A stretch of DNA of 64,000 bases from Sulfurimicrobium sp031426915 (GTDB lineage: Bacteria > Pseudomonadota > Gammaproteobacteria > Burkholderiales > Sulfuricellaceae), in NCBI GenBank assembly GCA_031426915.1, contig JASJPB010000017.1, positions 1-64,000 of the forward strand, in the 5' to 3' direction. Within the stretch, counting starts at the first letter, position 1; every line of letters starts with the position of its first letter. Shown one piece after another: positions 1 to 8,141 of the stretch. Made by a program: the position numbers and the translations under genes. A model generated the notes under the pieces. That model had not been told where the DNA came from. It worked only from the letters and a program-made list of their open reading frames with translations, and searched no databases.

Positions 1-817
1 GGTGCACGTGCATGCCGGAACCGTTGTCGCCAACGATGGGCTTGGGCATGAAGGTCGCGGTCTTGCCATAGGCGTGCGCCACGTTGAACACCACGTATTT
101 CAGGATCTGGGTCCAGTCGGCACGCTTCACCAGGGTGCTGAACTTGGTGCCGATTTCGCACTGTCCGGCAGTTGCCACTTCGTGGTGGTGCACTTCGACC
201 GGCACGCCCATTTCTTCCAGTGCCAGGCACATGGCGGAACGGATGTCCTGGAAGGAGTCGACCGGGGGAACAGGGAAGTAGCCGCCCTTGATGCCGGGAC
301 GGTGACCGATGTTGCCGCCTTCGAAGCTCTCGCTGGAGGACCATGCGGCTTCTTCGGACTCGATTTTCACCGAAGCGCCGGACATGTCGGCGTGCCAGGT
401 AACGGAGTCAAAAATGAAGAATTCGGGTTCCGGGCCGAAGTAGGCGGTGTCGCCGATGCCGGTGGACTTGAGGTAGGCCTCGGCACGCTTGGCGATGGAA
501 CGCGGGCAGCGGTCATAACCCTTGCCGTCGGCAGGCTCAACCACGTCGCAGGAGATGATCAGGGTGGATTCGTCGAAGAACGGGTCCATGTTGGCGGTGT
601 CGGGATCCGGCATCAACAGCATGTCGGACGCCTGAATGCCCTTCCAGCCGGCGATGGACGAACCGTCGAAGGCGTGGCCGGTTTCAAACCAGTCCGCATC
701 TACTACGTGAGCGGGAATGGAAACGTGCTGTTCCTTGCCGCGGGTATCGGTGAAGCGCAGGTCAACGAACTTGACTTCGTTGTCCTTGATCATTTTCAAA
801 ACATCGGCGACCGCCAT
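1..817 (-). CDS. glnA: Glutamine synthetase type I, N-terminal part (runs off window)
   Basis: The product makes glutamine from glutamate, ammonia and ATP in the cytoplasm. The window holds the first 272 codons, read on the minus strand. The N-terminal beta-grasp domain is visible, with DGSSIAGWKG near residue 52. The start of the catalytic domain follows, with PEPEFFIFD (metal-binding glutamates) near residue 130 and NGSGMHVH close to the cut end. I chose the ATG at 817 because AGGAG lies six bases upstream; an in-frame ATG at 823 sits directly on that ribosome site. The upstream gap carries sigma-54 and NtrC-like sites, as expected for a nitrogen-controlled glnA. The C-terminal part with the adenylylation loop lies outside the window. 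Confidence 0.97.
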   Translation of the reverse strand, partial: MAVADVLKMIKDNEVKFVDLRFTDTRGKEQHVSIPAHVVDADWFETGHAFDGSSIAGWKGIQASDMLLMPDPDTANMDPFFDESTLIISCDVVEPADGKGYDRCPRSIAKRAEAYLKSTGIGDTAYFGPEPEFFIFDSVTWHADMSGASVKIESEEAAWSSSESFEGGNIGHRPGIKGGYFPVPPVDSFQDIRSAMCLALEEMGVPVEVHHHEVATAGQCEIGTKFSTLVKRADWTQILKYVVFNVAHAYGKTATFMPKPIVGDNGSGMHVH

Positions 818-867
818 ATTCATCTCCTACAAGCTTAAAAATAAAAAATTCCGAGCCCAAATCAAAA

Positions 868-882
868 GCACAAAGCATGCCA
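868..882 (-). promoter_or_regulatory. Candidate sigma-54 (-24/-12) promoter of glnA
   Basis: Read on the minus strand the site is TGGCATGCTTTGTGC. It has GG and GC exactly ten bases apart, as in the sigma-54 consensus TGGCAC-N5-TTGC, with two departures (C to T, T to G). It lies about 50 bases upstream of the glnA start codon, and two NtrC-like boxes lie about 70-120 bases further upstream. The combination matches nitrogen-regulated glnA promoters of other proteobacteria. The assignment rests on pattern and position only. Confidence 0.65.
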
Positions 883-943
883 CTCAGAAACGGCAAAAAA
901 ACTATTTTGCCATAAGCGCTTAAAATCAGGGTAAAAAAATACT

Positions 944-990
944 TGCACCTTAAGCGTGCACAAGCTTATGTTTTGCACACTTATGGTGCG
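944..990 (-). promoter_or_regulatory. Two NtrC-like boxes upstream of glnA
   Basis: TGCACCTTAAGCGTGCA at 944-960 is a 17-bp dyad of the form TGCAC-N7-GTGCA. TGCACACTTATGGTGCG at 974-990 is the same dyad with one end base changed. Their centres are 30 bp apart, close to three helical turns, which resembles the paired strong NtrC sites upstream of enterobacterial glnA. The second box overlaps the last codons of the CDF transporter gene. The inference is enhancer binding by phosphorylated NtrC under nitrogen limitation. Confidence 0.6.
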
Positions 991-2147
991 CTCCTGAGCA
1001 AACAGACGGAGCGAAAAACATCATCATTGCTCAAAACCGCCTCAAGCCTTTTTTTCAGGGTTGCAGCGGCTTCCGGTTGGCGCGGGAAAGAGTCGGCCAG
1101 GAGTATCTCGATGTCCACCTTCCCGCCCAGGTAATGCAGCACGATCTGTTCCGACTCGGGCAGATCCGATCCCAGGCGCTGGCGCAGAAGGCGCAGCAGT
1201 TCGTCGCGTGGCGGCAGATGCACGCTGCGCTTGACCGCAGAATCGTCCTCGGGATCGATATGCACCATCACGTCCAGTGCGCCATGCGTCTTCAACACCC
1301 GAGCACGGGCTGTTTCCGCTATATAGTGCCCCTCGGACACACTGATTCTCTGGTCCACCAGTACATGGGCGTCGACCAACGCGCGGTCGCCCATGCGCCG
1401 CGTGCGCAACTCGTGCAGGCCTTGCACCCCCGGGGTGGCGAGCAGCGTGCCGCGTATGGCCGCCACTTCCTGCTCGTCCAGGCTGGTGTCGATCAGCTCC
1501 ATGAGAGCCTGGTAGGCCTGTTTCCAGCCCATGCGGAAAATCATCGCCGCCACCAGGGCTGCCGCCAGCAGGTCGAGAGAAGTCACGCCGGCGAGATTGC
1601 CCGCAATTCCCGCCACCACGATAACCGAAGATGCCGCATCCGAGCGGGCATGCCAGGCGTTGGCCTCGAGCATGCGCGAACGCAGGCGTCGGGCCACATG
1701 CAACATATAGCGGAACAGACCCTCCTTGCCGGCCAGGGTAAGAATGGCGATCCACAAGGTCATTTGATGCACCTTCTGGAGCGCCAGCGGATCCTGCAAA
1801 CGCTGCGCCGCGCCCCACAGTAACACCGCGCCCGTGCCCATCAGGATCACGCCCAGCACCAGGGTGGTTGCGGTTTCGATGCGGGCGTGGCCGTAGGGAT
1901 GGTCTGCATCCGCGTCCTTGGAGCCGTGACGGTTGGCGAACAGCACCAGGAAATCGCACAGCAGATCGGACAGGGAATGCATGCCGTCGGCCACCAGCGC
2001 CTGGGACTTGCCGATGATGCCAACCACGATCTGTAATAGCGTCAGCGCTATATTCACGCCGACGCTGACCAGCGTAACCTTTTTCGCTTCGTGGTAGTGG
2101 CGCCCCGCCCTCTCGGGCGAGCCGGTTTTCACGCTATGTTCTTCCAC
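981..2147 (-). CDS. Cation diffusion facilitator (CDF) family transporter
   Basis: This is a proton-driven efflux protein for divalent metals (Zn, Fe, Co or Mn) in the inner membrane. About six membrane segments can be drawn between residues 25 and 225. The metal site shows the two family motifs HSLSD (57-61) and HARSD (166-170). This H-x3-D pairing is usually linked to zinc-type members. At 388 residues it is longer than the ~300-residue FieF type, because of an extended C-terminal cytoplasmic region after residue 290. It starts 26 bp after the stop of the PhnD-rhodanese gene, so the two are probably co-transcribed. The true substrate cannot be read from sequence. Confidence 0.9.
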   Translation of the reverse strand: MEEHSVKTGSPERAGRHYHEAKKVTLVSVGVNIALTLLQIVVGIIGKSQALVADGMHSLSDLLCDFLVLFANRHGSKDADADHPYGHARIETATTLVLGVILMGTGAVLLWGAAQRLQDPLALQKVHQMTLWIAILTLAGKEGLFRYMLHVARRLRSRMLEANAWHARSDAASSVIVVAGIAGNLAGVTSLDLLAAALVAAMIFRMGWKQAYQALMELIDTSLDEQEVAAIRGTLLATPGVQGLHELRTRRMGDRALVDAHVLVDQRISVSEGHYIAETARARVLKTHGALDVMVHIDPEDDSAVKRSVHLPPRDELLRLLRQRLGSDLPESEQIVLHYLGGKVDIEILLADSFPRQPEAAATLKKRLEAVLSNDDVFRSVCLLRSAP

Positions 2148-2173
2148 AACGACTCCGTCTGAACCACCCGATC

Positions 2174-3361
2174 CTATTTGGTTTTTCCCGTTTCAAGCGG
2201 GTAGCCGGCGGCTTTCCATTCCGGGTAGCCGCCACGGAACCAGTAGATATTCTTGTAGCCGCCGCGAATCGCCAGCACGGCAGCCTTGTAGCTCTTCCAG
2301 CAGGGCGTGCCGTCGCAATAGAGCAGCATGGCGGCATTCTTGTCCTGGGGCAGCTTGGCCAGATCGAATTTGTCTTCCGCGGCATCGAACCCGACTTCCT
2401 TGGCGCTGACTTCATGATAGGGAACCAGCAACGAGCCCTTGATATGGCCCTCCAGATATTCCGGCTCAGCGCGCGCATCGATCACGGTCACACCTTTCGC
2501 CACCATGTCGCTGGCCTGCTTGGCCTCGATCACCTGGGCGCCGGCCAATTCCTTGGGCGTGGTATTGAGCATGGAGGAAATCGCAGCGAATTCCTCACGC
2601 TTGGTGGGCGAGAAAACCATTTTCTTTCTGGGATTGGTTTCCGCGTCAGCGTATTTCAGCAGCGCGTTCTCGATCTTCTTTTCCTGCTCCGGGCTCATGC
2701 GCTTGGTATTGACGGCAAACGCCATTTTGGGCGCCTCGGTGGTACGCTGGATGATCTTGCCCGGATGCGATTTCAGCCATTTATCTGCCTGTGCGGAATC
2801 CACGGCGATAATCTCCATGCTATTGATTTCAAGCGCAAAGAATTCGGCTTCCTGGCTGCGAAAATAGCGCGCCTCCTTGAAATGCTTTTTGGTCTCCACC
2901 GACCTGGAATTCAGCTCCCCACGCGCCAGGCCTGTATGCAGCGACTCGAAGGGCGGCAAGCCCAATTTCGCGCCAGCTGCTTCCTGGAGACTGCCCCACT
3001 TTGCGTTCGGCGTGGTCACGAAAACCACCTGCACCCCGCCGCCTTCCTTGCCTACCGGGTTGTAACCAGCCTTCAACACGCTGGCGATAGTATGGGCAGG
3101 CGCGATTATCATGTCGTACTCGCCACGACTGGCACGCTTGGCTGCCACAAAAGGATTTGCCACCGGGGTGAAATTGACCGGGGCATTGAGCTGCGCACCC
3201 AGATATTTGGCCAGTGCCTGATATTTGTCCAACACCTCGACATCCGAGAAACGCTCGCTATCAGAGGGAACCGCGGCCAGTTTCAGCCCTTCCGCCGACC
3301 CAGCCGGACCCGCGCCCATCATCACCGCCAAAAACAATAAATACGATATTACCCGTAACAT
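2174..3361 (-). CDS. Periplasmic PhnD-type binding protein fused to a C-terminal rhodanese domain
   Basis: Residues 1-23 form a signal peptide ending near GPAGSAEG. Residues about 25-275 resemble the PhnD/SsuA-like binding proteins of phosphonate/phosphite transporters, with the 'AAVPSDSERF' opening and 'DMIIAPAHTIASVLKAGY'. Residues about 290-390 are a rhodanese-like domain: VTVIDARAEPEYLEGHIKGS, then the active-site loop CDGTPCWKS with Cys349 and Cys354, then GGYPEWKAAGYPL. The ATG at 3361 is preferred to the one at 3391 because a GAGGGGG ribosome site precedes it and the signal peptide then begins at the N-terminus. No ABC permease or ATPase gene is nearby. It may be a periplasmic sulfur or oxyanion sensor or carrier; the substrate is unknown. 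It is followed by the CDF gene. Confidence 0.8.
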   Translation of the reverse strand: MLRVISYLLFLAVMMGAGPAGSAEGLKLAAVPSDSERFSDVEVLDKYQALAKYLGAQLNAPVNFTPVANPFVAAKRASRGEYDMIIAPAHTIASVLKAGYNPVGKEGGGVQVVFVTTPNAKWGSLQEAAGAKLGLPPFESLHTGLARGELNSRSVETKKHFKEARYFRSQEAEFFALEINSMEIIAVDSAQADKWLKSHPGKIIQRTTEAPKMAFAVNTKRMSPEQEKKIENALLKYADAETNPRKKMVFSPTKREEFAAISSMLNTTPKELAGAQVIEAKQASDMVAKGVTVIDARAEPEYLEGHIKGSLLVPYHEVSAKEVGFDAAEDKFDLAKLPQDKNAAMLLYCDGTPCWKSYKAAVLAIRGGYKNIYWFRGGYPEWKAAGYPLETGKTK

Positions 3362-3480
3362 TGCAAACCCCCTCTTCAAGACACTTGACAATGTATATAG
3401 CTTACCTTGAGAAAGCCTTAATGCGAAATTTAAGCCTGAGGTAGAATTCGCACCCTGAAATACGCATATTAGGGAACATC

Positions 3481-4293
3481 ATGACCGACCGTTACGCGGT
3501 AGTGGGAAACCCCATTGCCCACAGCAAATCCCCGCTGATTCACGCAGAGTTCGCCCGCCAGACCGGACAGGATTTAAGCTACACCGCCCTGCTCGCCCCG
3601 CTTGACGGCTTTGCGGCCACGGCACAGGCATTCCGTGCGGATGGTGGCAAGGGGCTCAATGTTACCGTGCCGTTCAAGCAGGAGGCGTGGCATCTGGCTA
3701 CCGAATTGACCCAGCGCGCCCGCCTGGCACAAGCGGTGAATACGCTGAAATTCGAGGAAGGAAAGATACTGGGTGACAACACCGACGGGGCGGGACTGGT
3801 GCGCGACATCACGCTCAACCTGGGATTTGCGCTACGCGGCAAGCGTATCCTGCTCATGGGCGCGGGTGGCGCGGCGCGAGGCGTGGTACTGCCGCTGCTG
3901 GAACAGTGTCCGGCGCTACTGGGCATCGCCAATCGCACGCCCGCCAAGGCACATGAACTCGGTCAGCAATTTCTTGAATATGGCGACATTTCCACCGGTG
4001 ATTTTGCCAGCCTTGCCAGTTGCCATTTCGATCTGATCATCAACGCCACATCCAGCAGCCTCGCCGGCGAACTGCCGCCCCTGCCGCCGGGCGTGTTCGC
4101 GCCGGGCAGCCTGGCCTACGACATGATGTACGGCAAGGGAATGACGCCATTCCTGCAGTTCGCGCAGGCCAATGACGCAGCCCGCGTGGCGGATGGCTTG
4201 GGGATGCTGGTGGAACAGGCGGCGGAATCGTTTTTCCTGTGGCGCGGCGTGCGGCCCGACACCAGGTCTGTCATCGCGCAGCTGCAAGCATGA
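3481..4293 (+). CDS. aroE: Shikimate 5-dehydrogenase
   Basis: It reduces 3-dehydroshikimate to shikimate with NADPH, the fourth step of the shikimate pathway. SKSPLIH (residues 15-21) and NVTVPFK with catalytic Lys66 bind shikimate, and NTDGAG supplies the conserved Asp102. The nucleotide fold shows GAGGAARG at about 127-134. Length (270 aa) is normal. The stop codon overlaps the mtgA start (ATGA), an order often seen in Betaproteobacteria. The gene is divergent from the PhnD-rhodanese gene, with about 120 bp between them. Confidence 0.97.
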   Translation: MTDRYAVVGNPIAHSKSPLIHAEFARQTGQDLSYTALLAPLDGFAATAQAFRADGGKGLNVTVPFKQEAWHLATELTQRARLAQAVNTLKFEEGKILGDNTDGAGLVRDITLNLGFALRGKRILLMGAGGAARGVVLPLLEQCPALLGIANRTPAKAHELGQQFLEYGDISTGDFASLASCHFDLIINATSSSLAGELPPLPPGVFAPGSLAYDMMYGKGMTPFLQFAQANDAARVADGLGMLVEQAAESFFLWRGVRPDTRSVIAQLQA

Positions 4294-4985
4294 AATTCCT
4301 GTGGCGCTGGCTGTGGCGCGGTCTGTTGCTGTTGCTCGGCGTGGTTGTGCTTTACCAGGCCTGGATTTTTGCCCATATCTGGTGGTGGGTGGACCACAAT
4401 CCTTCCACCAGTGCATTCATGGAAACGCGCCTGGCAGAGATGCTGGAGAAAAACCCGGATGCAGAGTTACGCTACAAATGGGTGCCCTACAACCGCATCT
4501 CGAACAACCTCAAACGCGCGCTGATCGCTTCCGAGGACGCCAAGTTCGTGGATCACGAAGGTTTCGACTGGGACGGAATCCAGAAGGCTTACGAGAAAAA
4601 CCTGAAAAAAGGCAAGGTCGTCGCGGGCGGCTCCACCATCAGCCAGCAACTGGCGAAAAACCTGTTCCTTTCCTCGAAAAGGGCTTTCTGGCGCAAGGCT
4701 GAAGAGGCGTTGATCACGGTGATGCTGGAACGGATGATGTCGAAGCAGAGGATTTTCGAAATCTACCTCAACGTCATCGAATGGGGCAACGGGGTGTTCG
4801 GCGCCGAAGTGGCTTCGCGTTATTACTTCAAAACCAGCGCCGCCAATCTCGCGCCGGAACAGGCCGCCAGGCTTGCCGCCATGGTGCCCAACCCGCGTTA
4901 TTACGACACTCATCGCAACGCCAGGGGCTTGATGAAGAAAACCGGGATCATCCTGGCCAGGATGCCCGCCGCCGACATTCCCTGA
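4290..4985 (+). CDS. mtgA: Monofunctional biosynthetic peptidoglycan transglycosylase
   Basis: This is a single-domain GT51 enzyme that polymerises lipid II into glycan strands at the outer face of the inner membrane. One N-terminal membrane anchor (about residues 8-30) precedes the glycosyltransferase domain. EDAKFVDHEGFDWDGI carries the catalytic Glu, and GSTISQQLAKNLFLS and RIFEIYLNVIEWG are the other family motifs. No transpeptidase domain follows, so it is the monofunctional type (231 aa). I chose the ATG at 4290 because it overlaps the aroE stop and begins the basic/hydrophobic anchor; an upstream start at 4239 would extend into aroE. Its stop abuts the convergent trpC stop directly. 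Confidence 0.96.
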   Translation: MKFLWRWLWRGLLLLLGVVVLYQAWIFAHIWWWVDHNPSTSAFMETRLAEMLEKNPDAELRYKWVPYNRISNNLKRALIASEDAKFVDHEGFDWDGIQKAYEKNLKKGKVVAGGSTISQQLAKNLFLSSKRAFWRKAEEALITVMLERMMSKQRIFEIYLNVIEWGNGVFGAEVASRYYFKTSAANLAPEQAARLAAMVPNPRYYDTHRNARGLMKKTGIILARMPAADIP

Positions 4986-5774
4986 TTAGAAAAACAGCCG
5001 AGCCAGCTCCTGTCCGGGATCTTCGGCGCGCATAAACGCCTCGCCCACCAGGAATGCGTTGATGCCATTGTGGCGCATGCGCTGCACGTCCTCCCGCGTG
5101 TGAATGCCGCTTTCGGTAATCACGATGCGCTCTTGCGGAACCCTCCCCATCAGCTCGAGCGTGGTTTCAAGCCGGGTCTCGAAGGTGCGCAGATTGCGGT
5201 TGTTGATGCCAATCAGCGGTGTCTTGAGTTGCAAAGCCAGTTCCAGCTCTGCCGCATCGTGCGACTCCACCAGCACCGCCATGCCCAGTTCCATCGCCTG
5301 CGTTTCGAGTTCCTGCATGCGGGGCAAGTCCAGCGCCGCCACGATGAGCAGTATGCAGTCGGCTCCGATGGTGCGCGCCCGGCACACCTGGTAGGGGTCG
5401 ATCATGAAATCCTTGCGCAGCACCGGCAAGGCGCAGGCCGCACGGGCTTCCATGAGATGATTCTTGCTGCCCTGGAAAAACTGCGTGTCGGTAAGCACGG
5501 ACAAACAGGCCGCGCCATGCTGCTCGTAGCTTCCGGCAATGGCGGCGGGATCGAAATTTTCCCGGATCACGCCCCGGGAAGGGCTGGCTTTCTTGATCTC
5601 GGCGATGATCGCCGGCTTGCCCGCCGCGATCTTGAACTGGATGGCACCGACGAAATCGCGCGGCGGCGGCATGGCTTCCGCTTCGGCACGAACAGTCGAG
5701 AAGGGCTTCTTCCCCACCGCGCGCGCCACTTCCATTTCCTTGACGGCGATGATTTTATTCAGGATGTCCGACAT
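4986..5774 (-). CDS. trpC: Indole-3-glycerol phosphate synthase
   Basis: It closes the indole ring from CdRP in tryptophan synthesis. The TIM-barrel motifs EIKKASPSRG (catalytic Lys), LPVLRKDFMIDPYQ, GINNRNLRTFE and VITESGIHT are all present. Length from the chosen ATG (MSDILNKIIAVK) is 262 aa, typical for the monofunctional enzyme; the longer open frame runs back into trpD without homology. It is the last gene of trpGDC, 4 bp after trpD, and ends flush against mtgA with no room for a terminator. Confidence 0.97.
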   Translation of the reverse strand: MSDILNKIIAVKEMEVARAVGKKPFSTVRAEAEAMPPPRDFVGAIQFKIAAGKPAIIAEIKKASPSRGVIRENFDPAAIAGSYEQHGAACLSVLTDTQFFQGSKNHLMEARAACALPVLRKDFMIDPYQVCRARTIGADCILLIVAALDLPRMQELETQAMELGMAVLVESHDAAELELALQLKTPLIGINNRNLRTFETRLETTLELMGRVPQERIVITESGIHTREDVQRMRHNGINAFLVGEAFMRAEDPGQELARLFF

Positions 5775-5778
5775 TGAG

Positions 5779-6810
5779 CTATGCCCCTTTGACGCGATTC
5801 GAGAATTCCACCAACTGGCGCAGCTTGTCACGCGCTTCTCCGCTTGCGATTGCCGTGTGCGCTTTTTCAATGCCTTCAGCCAGGGTTTGCGCCCGTTCCG
5901 CCACGTAAATCGCGGCTCCGGCATTGAGCAACACGATGTCGCGCGCCGGGCCGGGCAGGTTATCGAGCACGCCAAGCAGCATGTCTCTGGCCTGTGTCGC
6001 GTCCCATACTTTCAACTGTTCCAGATCGCAGGGCTCGAAACCGAATTCGCGCGGATGGATCGCGAATTCGCTGATTTCGCCATGCTTCAATTCGCCGACC
6101 AGGGTTTCACCGGAGAGGGTGATTTCATCCAGGCCGTCGCTGCCGTGCACCACCATCACGTGACGGCTACCCAGGCGTTGCAGCACGCGCGCCTGGATGC
6201 CAACCAGGTCGGGATGGAACACGCCCATGACCTGGTTGTCCGCGCCGGCGGGGTTGGTGAGCGGCCCCAGCACGTTGAAAATGGTGCGCACACCGAGTTC
6301 GCGCCGCACCGGCGCCGCATGCTTCATGGCGCCGTGGAAATTGGGCGCGAACATGAAGCCGATGCCGATTTCGTCGATGGACTGGCCGACCTGCTCCGGC
6401 GTCAGGTTGAGGTTGACCCCGAGCGCTTCCAGCACGTCGGCCGAGCCGCAGGTGGAGGACACCGAGCGTCCACCATGCTTGGCTACCCGTGCTCCGGCGG
6501 CGGCAGCGACGAAGGCAGCGGTGGTGGAGATATTGAAGGTATGGGCGGCATCGCCCCCCGTACCGCAGGTGTCGACCAGATGGCCGCGCTTGGCGACCGG
6601 CACCTTGGTGGCGAATTCGCGCATCACCTGGGCAGCGGCGGAAATCTCCCCCACCGTTTCCTTCTTCACCCGCAGCCCCATCAGGATGGCGGCGATCTGC
6701 GCCGAAGTCACTTCCCCGCTCATGATCTGACGCATCAGCGAAAGCATTTCATCGTGAAAGATTTCGCGCTGTTCGATCAGTCGCGTCAGCGCATCCTTGG
6801 GCGTGATCAT
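5779..6810 (-). CDS. trpD: Anthranilate phosphoribosyltransferase
   Basis: It transfers phosphoribose from PRPP to anthranilate. The PRPP loop GTGGDAAHTFNIST lies near residue 82, KHGGRSVSS near 110, and the anthranilate-site segment FNVLGPLTNPAG near 168. The 343-aa length is normal. The start ATG overlaps the trpG stop (ATGA), implying translational coupling. It is not fused to trpG, unlike the enterobacterial arrangement. Confidence 0.97.
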   Translation of the reverse strand: MITPKDALTRLIEQREIFHDEMLSLMRQIMSGEVTSAQIAAILMGLRVKKETVGEISAAAQVMREFATKVPVAKRGHLVDTCGTGGDAAHTFNISTTAAFVAAAAGARVAKHGGRSVSSTCGSADVLEALGVNLNLTPEQVGQSIDEIGIGFMFAPNFHGAMKHAAPVRRELGVRTIFNVLGPLTNPAGADNQVMGVFHPDLVGIQARVLQRLGSRHVMVVHGSDGLDEITLSGETLVGELKHGEISEFAIHPREFGFEPCDLEQLKVWDATQARDMLLGVLDNLPGPARDIVLLNAGAAIYVAERAQTLAEGIEKAHTAIASGEARDKLRQLVEFSNRVKGA

Positions 6811-7379
6811 GGCCGCTTCTCCCTGAGGAAGTTGGCCAGCATTTCATGGCCGTACTCGGTCAGGATGGATTCGGGATGAAACTGCACCCCTTCCACCGCC
6901 AGGGTCTTGTGACGCACCCCCATGATTTCGCCGTCATCGGTCCAGGCTGTGATTTCCAGGCAATCCGGAATGGTCTCGCGTTCGATCACCAGGGAATGGT
7001 AGCGCGTGGCGGTGAAGGGATTGGGCAAGCCGGCAAACACCCCCAGGTTCTTGTGGTGAATCGGGGAAGTCTTGCCGTGCATCAACTGTTTGGCATGGAT
7101 GATTTTTCCGCCGAAAGCCTGCCCGATACTCTGGTGGCCCAGGCACACGCCGAGAATGGGAACCTTGCCGGAAAATTCCTGGATCACCGCCACTGACACC
7201 CCCGCTTCAGCAGGGGTACAGGGACCGGGAGAAACCACGATGTGGTCGGGCCTGAGTGCAGCCACCTGCTCCACGCTGATTTCGTCGTTGCGGAAAACCC
7301 GCACTTCTTCACCCAGTTCACCAAAATATTGCACCAGGTTGTAGGTGAAGGAGTCATAGTTATCGATCATCAACAGCAC
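6807..7379 (-). CDS. trpG: Anthranilate synthase component II (glutamine amidotransferase)
   Basis: This class I glutamine amidotransferase supplies ammonia to TrpE. It may also serve p-aminobenzoate synthesis, as in other Beta/Gamma. The nucleophile is Cys79 in GVCLGHQSIGQ; the His/Glu of the triad are in QFHPESILTEYG. I chose a GTG start at 7379 (product MLLMIDNYDSF), which matches the family N-terminus and has a GGGG ribosome-like stretch about eight bases upstream; ATG at 7370 would also work and lose three residues. A good sigma-70 promoter sits just upstream (7412-7440). trpE, its partner, lies beyond two unrelated genes. Confidence 0.96.
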   Translation of the reverse strand: MLLMIDNYDSFTYNLVQYFGELGEEVRVFRNDEISVEQVAALRPDHIVVSPGPCTPAEAGVSVAVIQEFSGKVPILGVCLGHQSIGQAFGGKIIHAKQLMHGKTSPIHHKNLGVFAGLPNPFTATRYHSLVIERETIPDCLEITAWTDDGEIMGVRHKTLAVEGVQFHPESILTEYGHEMLANFLREKRP

Positions 7380-7411
7380 AATTAACCCCAATCCATTGAT
7401 ATCACAATGAA

Positions 7412-7440
7412 ATAATAGCCCAGCCTGATGCATGCCGCAA
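7412..7440 (-). promoter_or_regulatory. Sigma-70 promoter for trpGDC
   Basis: On the minus strand TTGCGG (-35, 7435-7440) and TATTAT (-10, 7412-7417) are separated by exactly 17 bases. Predicted transcription would start near 7405, about 25 bases upstream of the trpG GTG. The rest of the 141-bp gap between trpG and the DUF1566 gene shows nothing else clear. This promoter would let trpGDC be expressed independently of trpE. Confidence 0.6.
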
Positions 7441-7520
7441 TTTATCAATAATTCTCATCAACTTTACGCTTTAGCTCCGGCCAATCACCAATCGTTGACC
7501 CAGGCTTCTTAATCCAGGGA

Positions 7521-8108
7521 TTATTTTTCCAGCGTTGATGCCGGACCTGAGTCGTTTGAGGAAACGGCATCAAAACCACTCTCCCCCAACCCGCCTCGTA
7601 CCAGACGTATATTTCCATAAGCCGCCTGCTTGTTCTTTGGGAAAACATAACCACTCCCAAAATTCACTCCCCAGGCCTCACCCGGCGCCAAGGTCAAGGA
7701 CGTAGCACTCCACATCCAGTTGGCGGGGCTGCCGGGGAAAACTTTTTCATTGGCACTGGGGTTAAAACAGCTGGTTTCCACAATGGAAAAGAGCTCCTTG
7801 ATGTTTGGCAAACGCCAATCCGAATGGCCGCCAAACCGAGCGGCATTTGCCGCTGCGGGGGCGGCCATGGCGTCTTTCCAGTCCGAGCTGACCAATTTCC
7901 CCTCACCACAATTATTCCCGCTCAGTCCTTCCGCACAGACTTTCCAGGTCAATCCGGTAACCGTGTGAGTCACGGTCCCATTCCCGTTACCCGCAAAATC
8001 AGTCAACGGCGTGGTTGGGGAATTGTCCGTTTTGCATGTTGCCGAAGTAGCGGAGGAAGCGGCGATCAAACCGAACATGCACAAAGCAACGAAATATGTA
8101 GATCTCAT
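7521..8108 (-). CDS. DUF1566 (Lcl C-terminal-like) exported protein A
   Basis: A secreted or envelope protein of 195 aa with a signal peptide ending near SSATSA (about residue 20). The body has the DUF1566 features: GLTWKVC, the hallmark DWRLPNIKELFSIV, WMWSATS and a terminal NIRLVRGG. The family is found in surface-exposed proteins; its function is not established. I chose the ATG at 8108 because it begins the signal peptide; a TTG at 8123 is in frame but has no ribosome site. It follows DUF1566 protein B by 33 bp, so both are probably one transcript. It shares the same fold but little length with B and lies between trpE and trpG. Confidence 0.85.
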   Translation of the reverse strand: MRSTYFVALCMFGLIAASSATSATCKTDNSPTTPLTDFAGNGNGTVTHTVTGLTWKVCAEGLSGNNCGEGKLVSSDWKDAMAAPAAANAARFGGHSDWRLPNIKELFSIVETSCFNPSANEKVFPGSPANWMWSATSLTLAPGEAWGVNFGSGYVFPKNKQAAYGNIRLVRGGLGESGFDAVSSNDSGPASTLEK

Positions 8109-8141
8109 GAGTAATCTCGACAAAGAAAGAATGTATATAAA

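Noticed and set aside
2..838. Plus-strand open frame of 278 codons
   Set aside because: It is antisense to glnA, whose minus-strand product has clear family motifs; the plus-strand product has none.
5539..6879. Plus-strand open frame of 446 codons
   Set aside because: Antisense shadow of trpC, trpD and trpG in GC-rich sequence; His/Gly-rich product without recognisable domains.
7445..7660. Minus-strand open frame overlapping the end of DUF1566 protein A
   Set aside because: I considered a frameshifted tail of the DUF1566 gene, but the family normally ends at the RLVRGG motif that is already present, so the extra frame is probably chance.
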